Positions 8,767 through 17,644 of a stretch of DNA of 64,000 bases are shown in pieces. A program made the translations under genes and the position numbers. Every line of letters starts with the position of its first letter. The first letter of the stretch is position 1. This DNA is from an uncultured Christensenella sp. (GTDB lineage: Bacteria > Bacillota > Clostridia > Christensenellales > Borkfalkiaceae), in NCBI GenBank assembly GCA_910585785.1, contig CAJUEV010000007.1:10430-74429 (forward strand), in the 5' to 3' direction. The notes under the pieces were generated by a model, which saw only the letters and a list, made by a program, of their open reading frames with translations, did no database searches and had not been told where the DNA came from.

Positions 8767-10353
8767 ATGTCGGCTAACGTAAAATTTCTCGATTGGAACG
8801 TTTACCAGATATATCCGCGCAGTTTTATGGACGCAAACGGGGACGGAATAGGCGATTTGCGCGGAGTAATAGCAAAACTTGATTACCTTAAAGATTTAGG
8901 TATAAACGCCGTGTGGCTTTCGCCGTGTTATAAAAGTCCCAACTGTGACAACGGTTACGATATTTCCGACTACCGCGACATTATGGACGAGTTCGGTACG
9001 CTTGACGATTGGAAAGAAATGATTGCCGGTATGCATTCTCGCGGCATAAAACTTATTATGGACTATGTGGCAAACCACACTTCAAGCGAGCATAAATGGT
9101 TTAAAGAGGCGCGCAAAAGCAAAGATAACCACTATCACAACTATTACATATGGCGGGATAAAATTCCAAATAACTGGCAGTCCGTGTTCGGCGGAAGCGC
9201 GTGGGAGTATAACGAAGCAACAAACGAGTACTATCTTCACTCGTTTGCGATAGGGCAGCCCGACCTTAATTGGGAAAATCCGCAAGTCCGCAAGGAAATG
9301 GCGGACGTAATAGACTATTGGGCGGATTTGGGCGTGGATGGCTTCCGTTGCGACGTGCTCGACTTTATAGCAAAGGATTTTGAAAAAGGCTGGATGAACA
9401 ACGGACCTAAGTTTCATCAATACGTCAAGGAGTTGTTCGGCAGGGAAAACGTGAAGCACTTGTTCACCGTGGGCGAGTGCTCGATGGGCGAGGATAAAAT
9501 AGCGGATATTTGCGGACAAGACAGGGACGAGTTAAAGTGCATATTCCAGTTTGAGCACTTCGGCGTCGGACAGCGCGGCAAATTCAACAAGCAGCCATAT
9601 AAAATTGACGAAATTCGCGATATACTTGTAAAGTGGCAGAATTTCACGCAGAAGCACAATCTTTTATACACGTTGTTCACCGACAACCACGATAACGCTC
9701 ATTATATTTCAAGGCTGGGCAACGACGGCAATTTGCGTTACGAGTGCGCTACTATGTACGCGGCTATGTTTTATTTGCTTAAAGGCATTCCGTTTATCTA
9801 CCAGGGGCAGGAGTTCGGCACGCCCGACCCGCATTACGACAATTTGCAGGATTTCGACGACGTGGAAACCTTCAATTTTTATGCGTCAAATAAAGACGAA
9901 ACGCCGCGCGAAAAACTTATTGAAATGATAAACTACGGCGGACGCGACAACGTGCGCCGCCCAGTATGCTGGGACAATACAAAAAATTACGGATTTTCAA
10001 CCTCGGACAATACCTGGATAAAGTTGCACAGCCGCGGCGCGGAAGTCAACCTTGAAAACGATAAAAACAGCGAAAAGTCGGTGTTTGAATTCTATAAAAA
10101 AATACTTGCCCTGCGTAACGGCAGTAAGGCGGCAAAATACGGTTTATTCAATGATATTACGGGGGGTAGCGGTTATTTTGCGTATACAAGAACGTTTGAA
10201 GACGAACAAATACTTGTAGTCTGCAATTTCGATTGCCCCCGCAATATATGCGGTTTACCTGAATTCGAGTACATTTTCGGCAACTACGGCAATCGCAAGG
10301 CAAACGGAGAATATCAGCCGTTTGAAGCCGCGGTTTACGTGCTCAAACATTAA
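8767..10353 (+). CDS. GH13 alpha-glucosidase (oligo-1,6-glucosidase-like)
   Basis: A 528-residue cytoplasmic alpha-amylase-superfamily enzyme that should release glucose from short alpha-glucosides. The family blocks are intact: DYVANHTS, nucleophile Asp196 in GFRCDVLDF, acid/base Glu237 in VGECSM, and Asp309 in FTDNHD. The start is at once after the stop of the preceding gene (TAA-ATG), and its ribosome site AAAAGGAAG lies inside that gene, so translation is probably coupled. Trehalose-6-phosphate hydrolase and isomaltase are alternative specificities. A terminator palindrome lies 183 bases downstream. Confidence 0.88.
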   Translation: MSANVKFLDWNVYQIYPRSFMDANGDGIGDLRGVIAKLDYLKDLGINAVWLSPCYKSPNCDNGYDISDYRDIMDEFGTLDDWKEMIAGMHSRGIKLIMDYVANHTSSEHKWFKEARKSKDNHYHNYYIWRDKIPNNWQSVFGGSAWEYNEATNEYYLHSFAIGQPDLNWENPQVRKEMADVIDYWADLGVDGFRCDVLDFIAKDFEKGWMNNGPKFHQYVKELFGRENVKHLFTVGECSMGEDKIADICGQDRDELKCIFQFEHFGVGQRGKFNKQPYKIDEIRDILVKWQNFTQKHNLLYTLFTDNHDNAHYISRLGNDGNLRYECATMYAAMFYLLKGIPFIYQGQEFGTPDPHYDNLQDFDDVETFNFYASNKDETPREKLIEMINYGGRDNVRRPVCWDNTKNYGFSTSDNTWIKLHSRGAEVNLENDKNSEKSVFEFYKKILALRNGSKAAKYGLFNDITGGSGYFAYTRTFEDEQILVVCNFDCPRNICGLPEFEYIFGNYGNRKANGEYQPFEAAVYVLKH

Positions 10354-10535
10354 AATTAAATATAATTGAATATGGGGAGGACAGCATTTTAAACGCATAT
10401 AACGTTTACGGATTTTTAAATAATTTCAAAAACAAAGGATTTATAAATAAAGGATGAAAGGGGCTCTTTATAAATTAAGTCGCGGTAACTGAAAATCTGT
10501 AATAAAAAAATTGAATATTGTTTTTTTGTGATGTA

Positions 10536-10573
10536 AAAAATCGGGTTTGGAAAATTTTCCAAACCCGATTTTT
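10536..10573. terminator. Bidirectional terminator between alpha-glucosidase and AraC genes
   Basis: A 38-bp perfect palindrome (19-base arms AAAAATCGGGTTTGGAAAA and complement) with A-run and T-run ends lies between convergent genes, so it can stop transcription from both sides. The rest of the 10354-10591 gap is AT-rich with no gene seen. Confidence 0.85.
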
Positions 10574-10591
10574 ATTTAATTGCAAATTTTA

Positions 10592-11368
10592 TTACGGATT
10601 GAAATAAATATCGTCAAAGGCGATGGTAGAGTGTCGGCTGCGGTAATCCTGCGGGGAATTTCCGTACTTTTTGGTAAACGCTTTATAAAAACCCGAGTAT
10701 TCCGTAAAACCCACGGCAAAACAAATTTCGTTTATGGGATAGTCGGTTGCAAGTATAAGTTCACCCGCTTTTTTAAGGCGGAATTCCACCAAAAACTTGT
10801 GCGGCGTCATACCGTAAGTGTCCTTGAATACGTTAATCGTCTGGTTTTTGGACAATAGCGAAAATTTGGCAAAATTATCCAAAGTAAGATTTTCCTTATA
10901 ATGTTCCAAAATATAAGTACGCAGTGTTTCCGCCACGGACGTTACGTTTAGGTTGGTTTTAAGCGCTGTCAGCAATTTATAAAATAACTGCTCGTATTCA
11001 AGTTTTTCGGCTGCTTCGCCCAGCATTTCTAATTCGGAAATTATCGGTTGAATAACGTCTATATTGAATTTACCCCTTATGGGCAGCGCGCCCGCCTTGC
11101 TGAAATGCCCTTCAAAATGGATAAAATAATAGTTTGGCGAATCGCTTGGCACAACGCCTTGCTGGTACATTCCCGCCTGCTGAATGTAGTACTCGCCCGC
11201 GGCAACCTCTACGGGCACGCCGTTTTCGGTAAATTTAAGCACGCCTTTACGCATAAGCAACAAAACGCTTAACTCGTAAATTCTGTTTATGTGAAGTTCG
11301 TTTTTTTCAAACTGTCTGTTCGCCGAAAAAAAGTAGTGCGGCAGTTGTTCGAAACTAAGTTTTTCCAT
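10592..11368 (-). CDS. AraC-family transcriptional regulator
   Basis: The 258-residue protein has an N-terminal cupin-like sensor (NGVPVEVAAGEYYIQQAG) and a C-terminal double helix-turn-helix of AraC type (LTLDNFAKFSLLSKNQTINVFKDTYG, then INEICFAVGFTEYSGFYKAFTKKYGNSPQDYR in shorter blocks). It is divergent from the carbohydrate-uptake operon that begins at 11593, with a 224-bp shared control region, and so is its probable sugar-responsive activator. The effector is unknown. Confidence 0.88.
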   Translation of the reverse strand: MEKLSFEQLPHYFFSANRQFEKNELHINRIYELSVLLLMRKGVLKFTENGVPVEVAAGEYYIQQAGMYQQGVVPSDSPNYYFIHFEGHFSKAGALPIRGKFNIDVIQPIISELEMLGEAAEKLEYEQLFYKLLTALKTNLNVTSVAETLRTYILEHYKENLTLDNFAKFSLLSKNQTINVFKDTYGMTPHKFLVEFRLKKAGELILATDYPINEICFAVGFTEYSGFYKAFTKKYGNSPQDYRSRHSTIAFDDIYFNP

Positions 11369-11592
11369 ACGGTTAATCCTCGCTTACAATTGTAACACAC
11401 GATTGTGATTTTTTCAATGAAAAAAGTGATTTTATATATTGTGTTTTTTTGTGTGCGGCAATTAAAATAAGTGTAAGAAACGAAAATTATATGTTTGCTT
11501 TTAACATTTACGGCTTTTTTTGTCAAAGTTTACCAATTTTAAAGGCAAATTTATAACTTATCGTATTCATTTTTTTACAGGAGAAAATATTA

Positions 11593-12906
11593 ATGAAATC
11601 AAAAATTATCGTTGGGATAATGTCAATAACATTGCTCGCTTCCGTGTTTACGGCGTGCGGCAAAAGTAACGTGCGGCTTAAAGAAGTTGAAAATCTTGAC
11701 TATGCCGACGGCATTTTAAGTTACAGCGAGGTTGCCAACGCGGAGGGCTACAACGTTTCGTTTACCCATCGCGGCGAAGTTGTGTATGAAGATAAAATTC
11801 AGGACACGGCGATAGACGTAACAAGCCTTGGGCTTGAAGGTAACATAACTTTAAAAATTTCAGCCTACACAAGCAAGGCTCAGGGACCGGAAACGGAATA
11901 CGATTTCACTGTTTATTCTCTTTTTAACGAAGTTATTATCGAGGCGGAAGACAACCTTGCCAACTTCGGAACGGGTAAGGACCAGTCCAATTTCAGAAAC
12001 AACTCTCTCGCGCACAAAGGCGCTTACGTCGGCGGAATAGACGACGCGGGACAGGGCGTTTATATAAATTACCTTTGTCCCGTCGCGGGCACCTTCGACT
12101 TTGACGCGTATTACTGTATGGACGAAGTCGGCGGGTTTAAAACGGCGCACAGCGACGTGTGGATAAACGGAGAATATCAGACAAGGCTTGACTATACAAA
12201 ACTTACGGGTTGGGGCGGCGACAGATTCGACGCCGAAAAAACCACTTGTCAAATCACGTTGAAAAAAGGCTGGAACACCATTTCGGTTATGAAAAACGGC
12301 GACGCTTCCGACAATTGGGGAGGTTTTGCCGAACTTGACTATTTTGTTATAAAGGGCAGCGGCGAAAGTTACAACGTTGACGATTTGCTTGATTACGGCG
12401 AAAGACCCGCGGCTTACAGACTTGAAGCGGAAATGGGTTCCCCCAGAAAGAAAAACCTTGCAAACAACCTTTACGAGTGTAAAAATCCCGCCATCGCCGA
12501 CAACGGCTCAAACAATTATTCCAACGGATTTATTCTCGGCGGAATCGAAAGTAATTACGACGGCGTCGAGTGGCACTTCAATTCACCGGTAAAAGCCAAA
12601 TACAGGGTAAAAATAGCGTACGCCTCAGGCGAGTTCGCCGGCTCTAAAAACGCGGCGCCAAGCTTTATGGTAACGCAAGAACAAGTTGCAATGTTCCGAA
12701 ACGCAGATTTCGACGATATGCAAAAGGCGACGTTTGAAAATCTTCCCTATACGGGTTGGAACAACGTCACCGTTGCCGAAGGATATGTGGAAATTGTTCT
12801 TGAAAAGGGTAAAAACTTTATTTACTGCCTAAAACTCGACGGGGTTGGCAGCGGATTTTTTCAGATAGATTATGCAGACTTGACGTTTGTGGAAGAAGTG
12901 GAATAA
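11593..12906 (+). CDS. CBM6/35-like carbohydrate-binding lipoprotein
   Basis: A signal peptide with a lipobox (SVFTAC, Cys22) predicts lipid anchoring on the outer membrane face. After a short Ig/FN3-like segment come two beta-sandwich modules, each starting with a CBM6/35-like E-A-E string (IIEAEDN and YRLEAEMG) and ending in L-D-Y/I-D-Y strands. There is no visible catalytic motif. It is the first gene of the uptake operon, behind CAGGAGAA, and resembles the lipoprotein at 21275 over both modules. It probably presents polysaccharide or glycan to the hydrolase and transporter of the operon. Confidence 0.75.
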   Translation: MKSKIIVGIMSITLLASVFTACGKSNVRLKEVENLDYADGILSYSEVANAEGYNVSFTHRGEVVYEDKIQDTAIDVTSLGLEGNITLKISAYTSKAQGPETEYDFTVYSLFNEVIIEAEDNLANFGTGKDQSNFRNNSLAHKGAYVGGIDDAGQGVYINYLCPVAGTFDFDAYYCMDEVGGFKTAHSDVWINGEYQTRLDYTKLTGWGGDRFDAEKTTCQITLKKGWNTISVMKNGDASDNWGGFAELDYFVIKGSGESYNVDDLLDYGERPAAYRLEAEMGSPRKKNLANNLYECKNPAIADNGSNNYSNGFILGGIESNYDGVEWHFNSPVKAKYRVKIAYASGEFAGSKNAAPSFMVTQEQVAMFRNADFDDMQKATFENLPYTGWNNVTVAEGYVEIVLEKGKNFIYCLKLDGVGSGFFQIDYADLTFVEEVE

Positions 12907-12910
12907 AGAT

Positions 12911-14554
12911 ATGCAGACTCAGGATTTAAGTTATAAACTCAACAGTCATAAAATAAACCTTTGCGGTGCGGATACGCTTAACTACGAAGTTTCCGTAGAA
13001 GTGTTCAGTTTGGAAAACGTTTACACCGTCGCGGAAAATACGTACCGTTGCAAGGACGGCGAATATTTTTCGGACAGCCTTGTTTGGGGCAATACCGAAA
13101 AAAGAAAAGGCAGCGTAAAACTGCGCGTGGACGACGTTTCCGGCGCAAAAGTTTTTAAAGCGGAAGCCGAACTCGATTGCCTTATAAGGGGTGTGAAAAT
13201 CAGGTTTGACAACCTGCCTTTGGGCACGCTTATAAGCCTTACGGACGAAGACAAAGAGGTGACCGAGTACGGAATGTATTTAAAATATCCGGAAGGTTGG
13301 CGCAGTTTAAGCACGCCCCTGCTTGTATTCCGTATGGAAAACGGCAAATATCTTTATTTGCGCTGTCTTGACAGTACCGTTAACGAAAAAAGATTTTTTG
13401 TTAAAAAGGTAAACGGCGCTATGCGCGTTGATATAGTGCAGGACCAGTCAGGCACGCAAATAAGCGAAAGGTACAGCGTGCCCGCGATAGAGTGCGGAGT
13501 TGCCGACACCGCCGAAGAAATTTACCAAGCTCATTCCGATTATATTAAAAAAGTTTTCAGTCTTGAAGAATATGAAAACTGCCGCATAGTTCCCGAGTGG
13601 TTTAAGGACATTTCGCTTGTGGTCACAATGCATATGCAGGCGTTTACGGGACACATTTTCCATACATACGAAAGCGCGTATAAGGATATTGAAAAACTTA
13701 CCCGCCTTACCGAAGGCAAGCATATCCTTGTATATCTTACGGGATGGGAAGGAAGATATTATTATAAGTACGGCGACTATACCCCGGACGAGCGTCTGGG
13801 CGGCGGCGCCAAACTTAAAGAAGCGGTCAAAAAAATGCAGGCTTTGGGCTGCAAAGTAATGGCAATGTACGGAATGAATATGGCAAACAAAAACATTCCG
13901 CAAATAAAACGTCTTGCGGACGTAAGCGAGTTTCAGTCAGTCAGCGGCGCAAAGTTTCATAACGGTTCGGTGGATTGGGAGGGCGCGCACCATTACGACT
14001 TTAACGGGCTTGTCCAGCTTAATATCGGCGAACGCACCTGGCAGAACTATCTTTTCAACCAGATAAAATCCGCAACCGAGGCTTACGGCTTCGACGGGGC
14101 GTTTTTGGACATAGCCGCTTGCTACGTAAACGACAAAAACAACAATCTTTATGAAGGGGTAGTCGAGTTTTGCGACAGGCTTCGCACAATAAAGCCGCAA
14201 TTTCTTGTCAGCGGGGAGGGGTATTATGACGGGCTTTCCCGCGCAATGCCTCTGTTTCAGTCGGGACATACCGACGGAAAACTCCATTATCACGACAGGG
14301 TTTCCGAAAAACTGTTTACAAGGTTTTCACGCGAGTTTGCACATCTTTGCATAGGCGACTTGTCAAGGGGTTCAACCGGCGTGCACGAGCTCGGCACAAA
14401 CACCGATACCACCGTTCCGCTCAGAAAAGCGATAATACCCACTATCGCGCTTGTGGAGGACACGCTGGATAAGGCGTTTGAAAAAGTAAAACAAGCGGTC
14501 GAACTTTCAAAGATATATCAAACGGAGTACCTGTATGAGGAAACGGTTAACTAA
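12911..14554 (+). CDS. Putative TIM-barrel glycoside hydrolase (DUF6259-like)
   Basis: The ATG at 12911, four bases past the upstream stop, is preferred over an earlier ATG at 12887 that overlaps that gene. The 547-residue protein has an N-terminal beta-rich part and a (beta/alpha)8 barrel from about residue 230. YGFDGAFLDIA and FLVSGEGYYD sit where retaining barrel hydrolases of the clan GH-D type carry their acidic catalytic residues; this resembles uncharacterised gut proteins of the DUF6259 kind. No signal peptide is present, so it should act on imported oligosaccharide. Its 3' end overlaps the first permease gene by 20 bases, so it belongs to the transporter operon. Substrate unknown. 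Confidence 0.6.
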   Translation: MQTQDLSYKLNSHKINLCGADTLNYEVSVEVFSLENVYTVAENTYRCKDGEYFSDSLVWGNTEKRKGSVKLRVDDVSGAKVFKAEAELDCLIRGVKIRFDNLPLGTLISLTDEDKEVTEYGMYLKYPEGWRSLSTPLLVFRMENGKYLYLRCLDSTVNEKRFFVKKVNGAMRVDIVQDQSGTQISERYSVPAIECGVADTAEEIYQAHSDYIKKVFSLEEYENCRIVPEWFKDISLVVTMHMQAFTGHIFHTYESAYKDIEKLTRLTEGKHILVYLTGWEGRYYYKYGDYTPDERLGGGAKLKEAVKKMQALGCKVMAMYGMNMANKNIPQIKRLADVSEFQSVSGAKFHNGSVDWEGAHHYDFNGLVQLNIGERTWQNYLFNQIKSATEAYGFDGAFLDIAACYVNDKNNNLYEGVVEFCDRLRTIKPQFLVSGEGYYDGLSRAMPLFQSGHTDGKLHYHDRVSEKLFTRFSREFAHLCIGDLSRGSTGVHELGTNTDTTVPLRKAIIPTIALVEDTLDKAFEKVKQAVELSKIYQTEYLYEETVN

Positions 14555-15425
14555 AAAAGCCAAAAAAGAAAACGTAATAGGTTATCTGTTTATCGCGCCG
14601 CAGCTTATAGGTTTTGTGCTGTTCGTCGCGTTTCCTCTTGTGTTTTCTCTTTATCTGTGTTTTGCGCAGTGGAATATGATTGATATGCCCGAATTTGTCG
14701 GGCTTATGAATTTCAAAGCCATATTTCAGGACAGAATTTTCTGGAAGTCGATTGCAAATACTTTTATTTATATTGCAATCGTTGTTCCGCTTACGCTGTT
14801 TTCTTCGCTTACGCTTGCCATTCTCACCAACAGAAAACTTCCTTTGATGAAGTTTTTCCGCGCGGCATTCTTTTTGCCTATGGTAACTTCCACCGTTGCG
14901 ATAGCAATGGTATGGACGTTTATCTATCAGGCGGACGGCGGCGTCCTAAACTCGGTTTTGGCGGTGTTCGGAATAACCAATCCCCCCAACTGGTTGCAAG
15001 ACTCAAAGTTTGCAAGACTTGCGGTTTCAATAGTAAGCATCTGGCTTAAAGTAGGTTATTACTACATTATTTTTGACGCCGGGCTTAAAAACATACCCAA
15101 AGAATTGTACGAGGCGGCGGATATAGACGGGGCTTCGACGTGGCGCAAAATAATAAAAATCACCGTGCCTATGCTGTCTTCCGTTATGTTTTTCGTGACG
15201 GTTATGCTGTTTATAGACGTCTTTAATATGTTCAACGAAGTGTTTATTATGACGTCGGGCGGTCCCGATTACTCAACGTACACACTCTCAATGTACATTT
15301 ACTTCTATGCTTTCAGTCAGTTTGATATGGGCAGGGCCGCCGTTGCCAGCTGGGTATTGTTTACCCTGGTCGCAATAGTTACCGTTATTCAATTTAAAAT
15401 TAAAAAGAGGCTGGTTTACGAATGA
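14535..15425 (+). CDS. Sugar ABC transporter permease (MalF/UgpA type)
   Basis: A 296-residue inner-membrane protein with six predicted helices and the cytoplasmic EAA loop (YEAADIDGASTWRKIIKITVP) that docks on the ATPase. It pairs with the next permease, whose start overlaps its stop (ATGA). Together with the solute-binding protein at 16292 and the ATPase at 19784 it forms a CUT1-type carbohydrate importer. Confidence 0.93.
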   Translation: MRKRLTKKAKKENVIGYLFIAPQLIGFVLFVAFPLVFSLYLCFAQWNMIDMPEFVGLMNFKAIFQDRIFWKSIANTFIYIAIVVPLTLFSSLTLAILTNRKLPLMKFFRAAFFLPMVTSTVAIAMVWTFIYQADGGVLNSVLAVFGITNPPNWLQDSKFARLAVSIVSIWLKVGYYYIIFDAGLKNIPKELYEAADIDGASTWRKIIKITVPMLSSVMFFVTVMLFIDVFNMFNEVFIMTSGGPDYSTYTLSMYIYFYAFSQFDMGRAAVASWVLFTLVAIVTVIQFKIKKRLVYE

Positions 15426-16279
15426 GAAAGTTAAAAAAAGTAAACAAACGCGTCTTAATTCAGACGGTAATAATAACTGTAATAGTGTTTATAGCGGCGC
15501 TTTTGTGCATATTTCCGTTTTATTGGATGATTTTAAACGCAGTCAAAAATCCCGACTTAATAAATCAGGGCACCGTTGATTTGGTAACTTTCGATTTAAC
15601 GTGGGAAAGTTTAAAATCCGTTTTCACCTATAATAACGGGCTTATCTGGAAGGCGTATTTAAACTCTTTCATAATTGCAATCGCGCAAACGTTGGGTACG
15701 CTGTTTACGTCGTCTTTGGCGGCTTTCGCCTTTGCAAAAATAAAATTCAAGGGCTCTAAACCTATTTACGGCTTGTTTATAGCAACGTTAATGGTGCCCG
15801 GACAAGTTACAATGCTTCCGCTTTTTATGATATTTGCGAAGATAGGCTGGACCAACAGTTTTCTCCCTTTAATCATACCGGGGGTTATGATAAACACTTA
15901 CGGCGTGTTTATGCTTCGTTCGTTTATAGTTTCGATTCCGGGCGGACTGTTAGAGGCGGCGGAAGTGGACGGCTGCGGTTGGTTCAGAAAATATTTAAAA
16001 ATTATTCTTCCGCTTATAAAACCAGCGTTAATCACTTTGGGTTTGTTCAGTTTTATAGGCAGTTGGAACAACTATATGGGGCACTTAATCTATTTAAACG
16101 ACCCGGAATTGACCACAATTCCGCTGTTTATCGCAGGTATGCAGGAAACGCATATGACGGGCGCGGCGTGGGGCAGAATTATGGCTGCTTCAACGCTAAG
16201 CATAGTTCCCATAGCAATAATATATCTGTTCTGTCAAAAATACTTCGTTCAGGGTATTGCGACAACCGGTATGAAATAA
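15422..16279 (+). CDS. Sugar ABC transporter permease (MalG/UgpE type)
   Basis: A 285-residue partner permease with six predicted helices and its own EAA loop (LEAAEVDGCGWFRKYLKIILP). Translation is coupled to the first permease by a 4-base overlap. The C-terminus (GIATTGMK) is the usual ending of MalG-type subunits. Confidence 0.93.
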   Translation: MRKLKKVNKRVLIQTVIITVIVFIAALLCIFPFYWMILNAVKNPDLINQGTVDLVTFDLTWESLKSVFTYNNGLIWKAYLNSFIIAIAQTLGTLFTSSLAAFAFAKIKFKGSKPIYGLFIATLMVPGQVTMLPLFMIFAKIGWTNSFLPLIIPGVMINTYGVFMLRSFIVSIPGGLLEAAEVDGCGWFRKYLKIILPLIKPALITLGLFSFIGSWNNYMGHLIYLNDPELTTIPLFIAGMQETHMTGAAWGRIMAASTLSIVPIAIIYLFCQKYFVQGIATTGMK

Positions 16280-16291
16280 GGAGAAAAACTA

Positions 16292-17644
16292 ATGAAAAAC
16301 GTTTTTAAAAAATTATGTATGTTAGGGCTTTCGGCGGTTATGTGCTGCTCTTTTGCGGCTTGCGGAAGGAGGAGCAACACCGATAAGGACGGCAACGTTA
16401 TCGTGCAGATGTCAATAATGAACAGCACTAACGAAAACCCCGGTTGGCTTGCTTTGATTGACGCCGCAAACGAAGTTTTAAAGCGCAATGAAGAAAAAGT
16501 AAGAATAGAAGCCGAAATTATAATGACGGACAGCTGGGACCAGTATTACACAAAAGTCACTTCAAATATCCTCGGCAAAATAGGCGGAACAATAGGCAGA
16601 ATTGCAGAGTCGCATATGCCTATGATGGTAAGCAAAAACCAGATTGCCGACCTTACCGATTTAAGAAACGAACTTGTTGCCACCGGCGACTATTCCGCGG
16701 ACGCGTTTGAAGGCGTGGCGGTAAAGGACGGCAAATATTACGGTTTGCCTTCGGGCACGCAGCATATGGTTTTGTATTATAACAAGACAGTGTTCGACGA
16801 ATACAACAAAGCGCATCCCGAAGACCCCGTGTCCTATCCCAGCGCGGACTGGAACAACGCGTCCACTTTTGAAGAAATTCGTCAGACCGCAAAAAAACTT
16901 ACAAGCGGCTCCGGCTCGGGTAAAAAATTCGGACTTTCGGCGGGACCCTATCTTGCATATGCGGGAATGTACGCAAAAAACAGCGGCGGCGACAACATTT
17001 TTAACGCCGGCGGCGAGTGCGTTATAGCCAGCAAACCCTTTTACGACGTTTACGAATGGTTTGAAGATATGCTTATAACCGATAAATCAATGCCAAGCAC
17101 TTCCGACACTCAAACTCTTGACGCTATGGCAAGATTTCTGGGCGGAAATATAGCTATGATTATAGACGGAGTTTGGCAGATTCACGACGTTTGCAAATAT
17201 ACGGGCGACAGTGAAATAGGCGTTGCGGCAATTCCCGTTTCGGCAAGCGGCAACGTTTCTTACAGCACCACGTTTGCGGACAGATTCTGGGCTTCAAGAA
17301 ATTCTTCTCACCCCAAAGAGGACAAAATAGCGCTTAAAGCGCTTATGTCGGCGGAGGCTATAACGGCGCTCAGTTCAAAGCAAATAGGCGGTTTCCCCGT
17401 AAGAGAAGATTGCGTCGACAATTATCTCAGTTCTATTCAAAGCACAAAACTTGCGGACTACGTTGACGTAATAAAGGGCGGTATGGAGCACAAAGTAAGC
17501 GTGCCGTACTCAACTTATTACAACATAGTAGACCAGCAGATTAACCAGAAAATGGCTACGTGGATAAACGGAGAAATGACAACCAAGGCGTTTGTGGACT
17601 TTATGGACGAAACTATGAAAAAGGGTATGGCGGGTAAACTTTAA
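16292..17644 (+). CDS. Extracellular solute-binding lipoprotein of the sugar ABC transporter
   Basis: A lipobox (SFAAC, Cys25) follows a signal peptide. The 450-residue body is a family-1 solute-binding protein: a hinge region near YYGLPSGTQHMVLYYNKTVF in shorter blocks and an aromatic-rich ligand cleft. It starts 12 bases after the permease gene behind AAGGAG. It should capture an oligosaccharide and deliver it to the two permeases. Confidence 0.92.
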   Translation: MKNVFKKLCMLGLSAVMCCSFAACGRRSNTDKDGNVIVQMSIMNSTNENPGWLALIDAANEVLKRNEEKVRIEAEIIMTDSWDQYYTKVTSNILGKIGGTIGRIAESHMPMMVSKNQIADLTDLRNELVATGDYSADAFEGVAVKDGKYYGLPSGTQHMVLYYNKTVFDEYNKAHPEDPVSYPSADWNNASTFEEIRQTAKKLTSGSGSGKKFGLSAGPYLAYAGMYAKNSGGDNIFNAGGECVIASKPFYDVYEWFEDMLITDKSMPSTSDTQTLDAMARFLGGNIAMIIDGVWQIHDVCKYTGDSEIGVAAIPVSASGNVSYSTTFADRFWASRNSSHPKEDKIALKALMSAEAITALSSKQIGGFPVREDCVDNYLSSIQSTKLADYVDVIKGGMEHKVSVPYSTYYNIVDQQINQKMATWINGEMTTKAFVDFMDETMKKGMAGKL

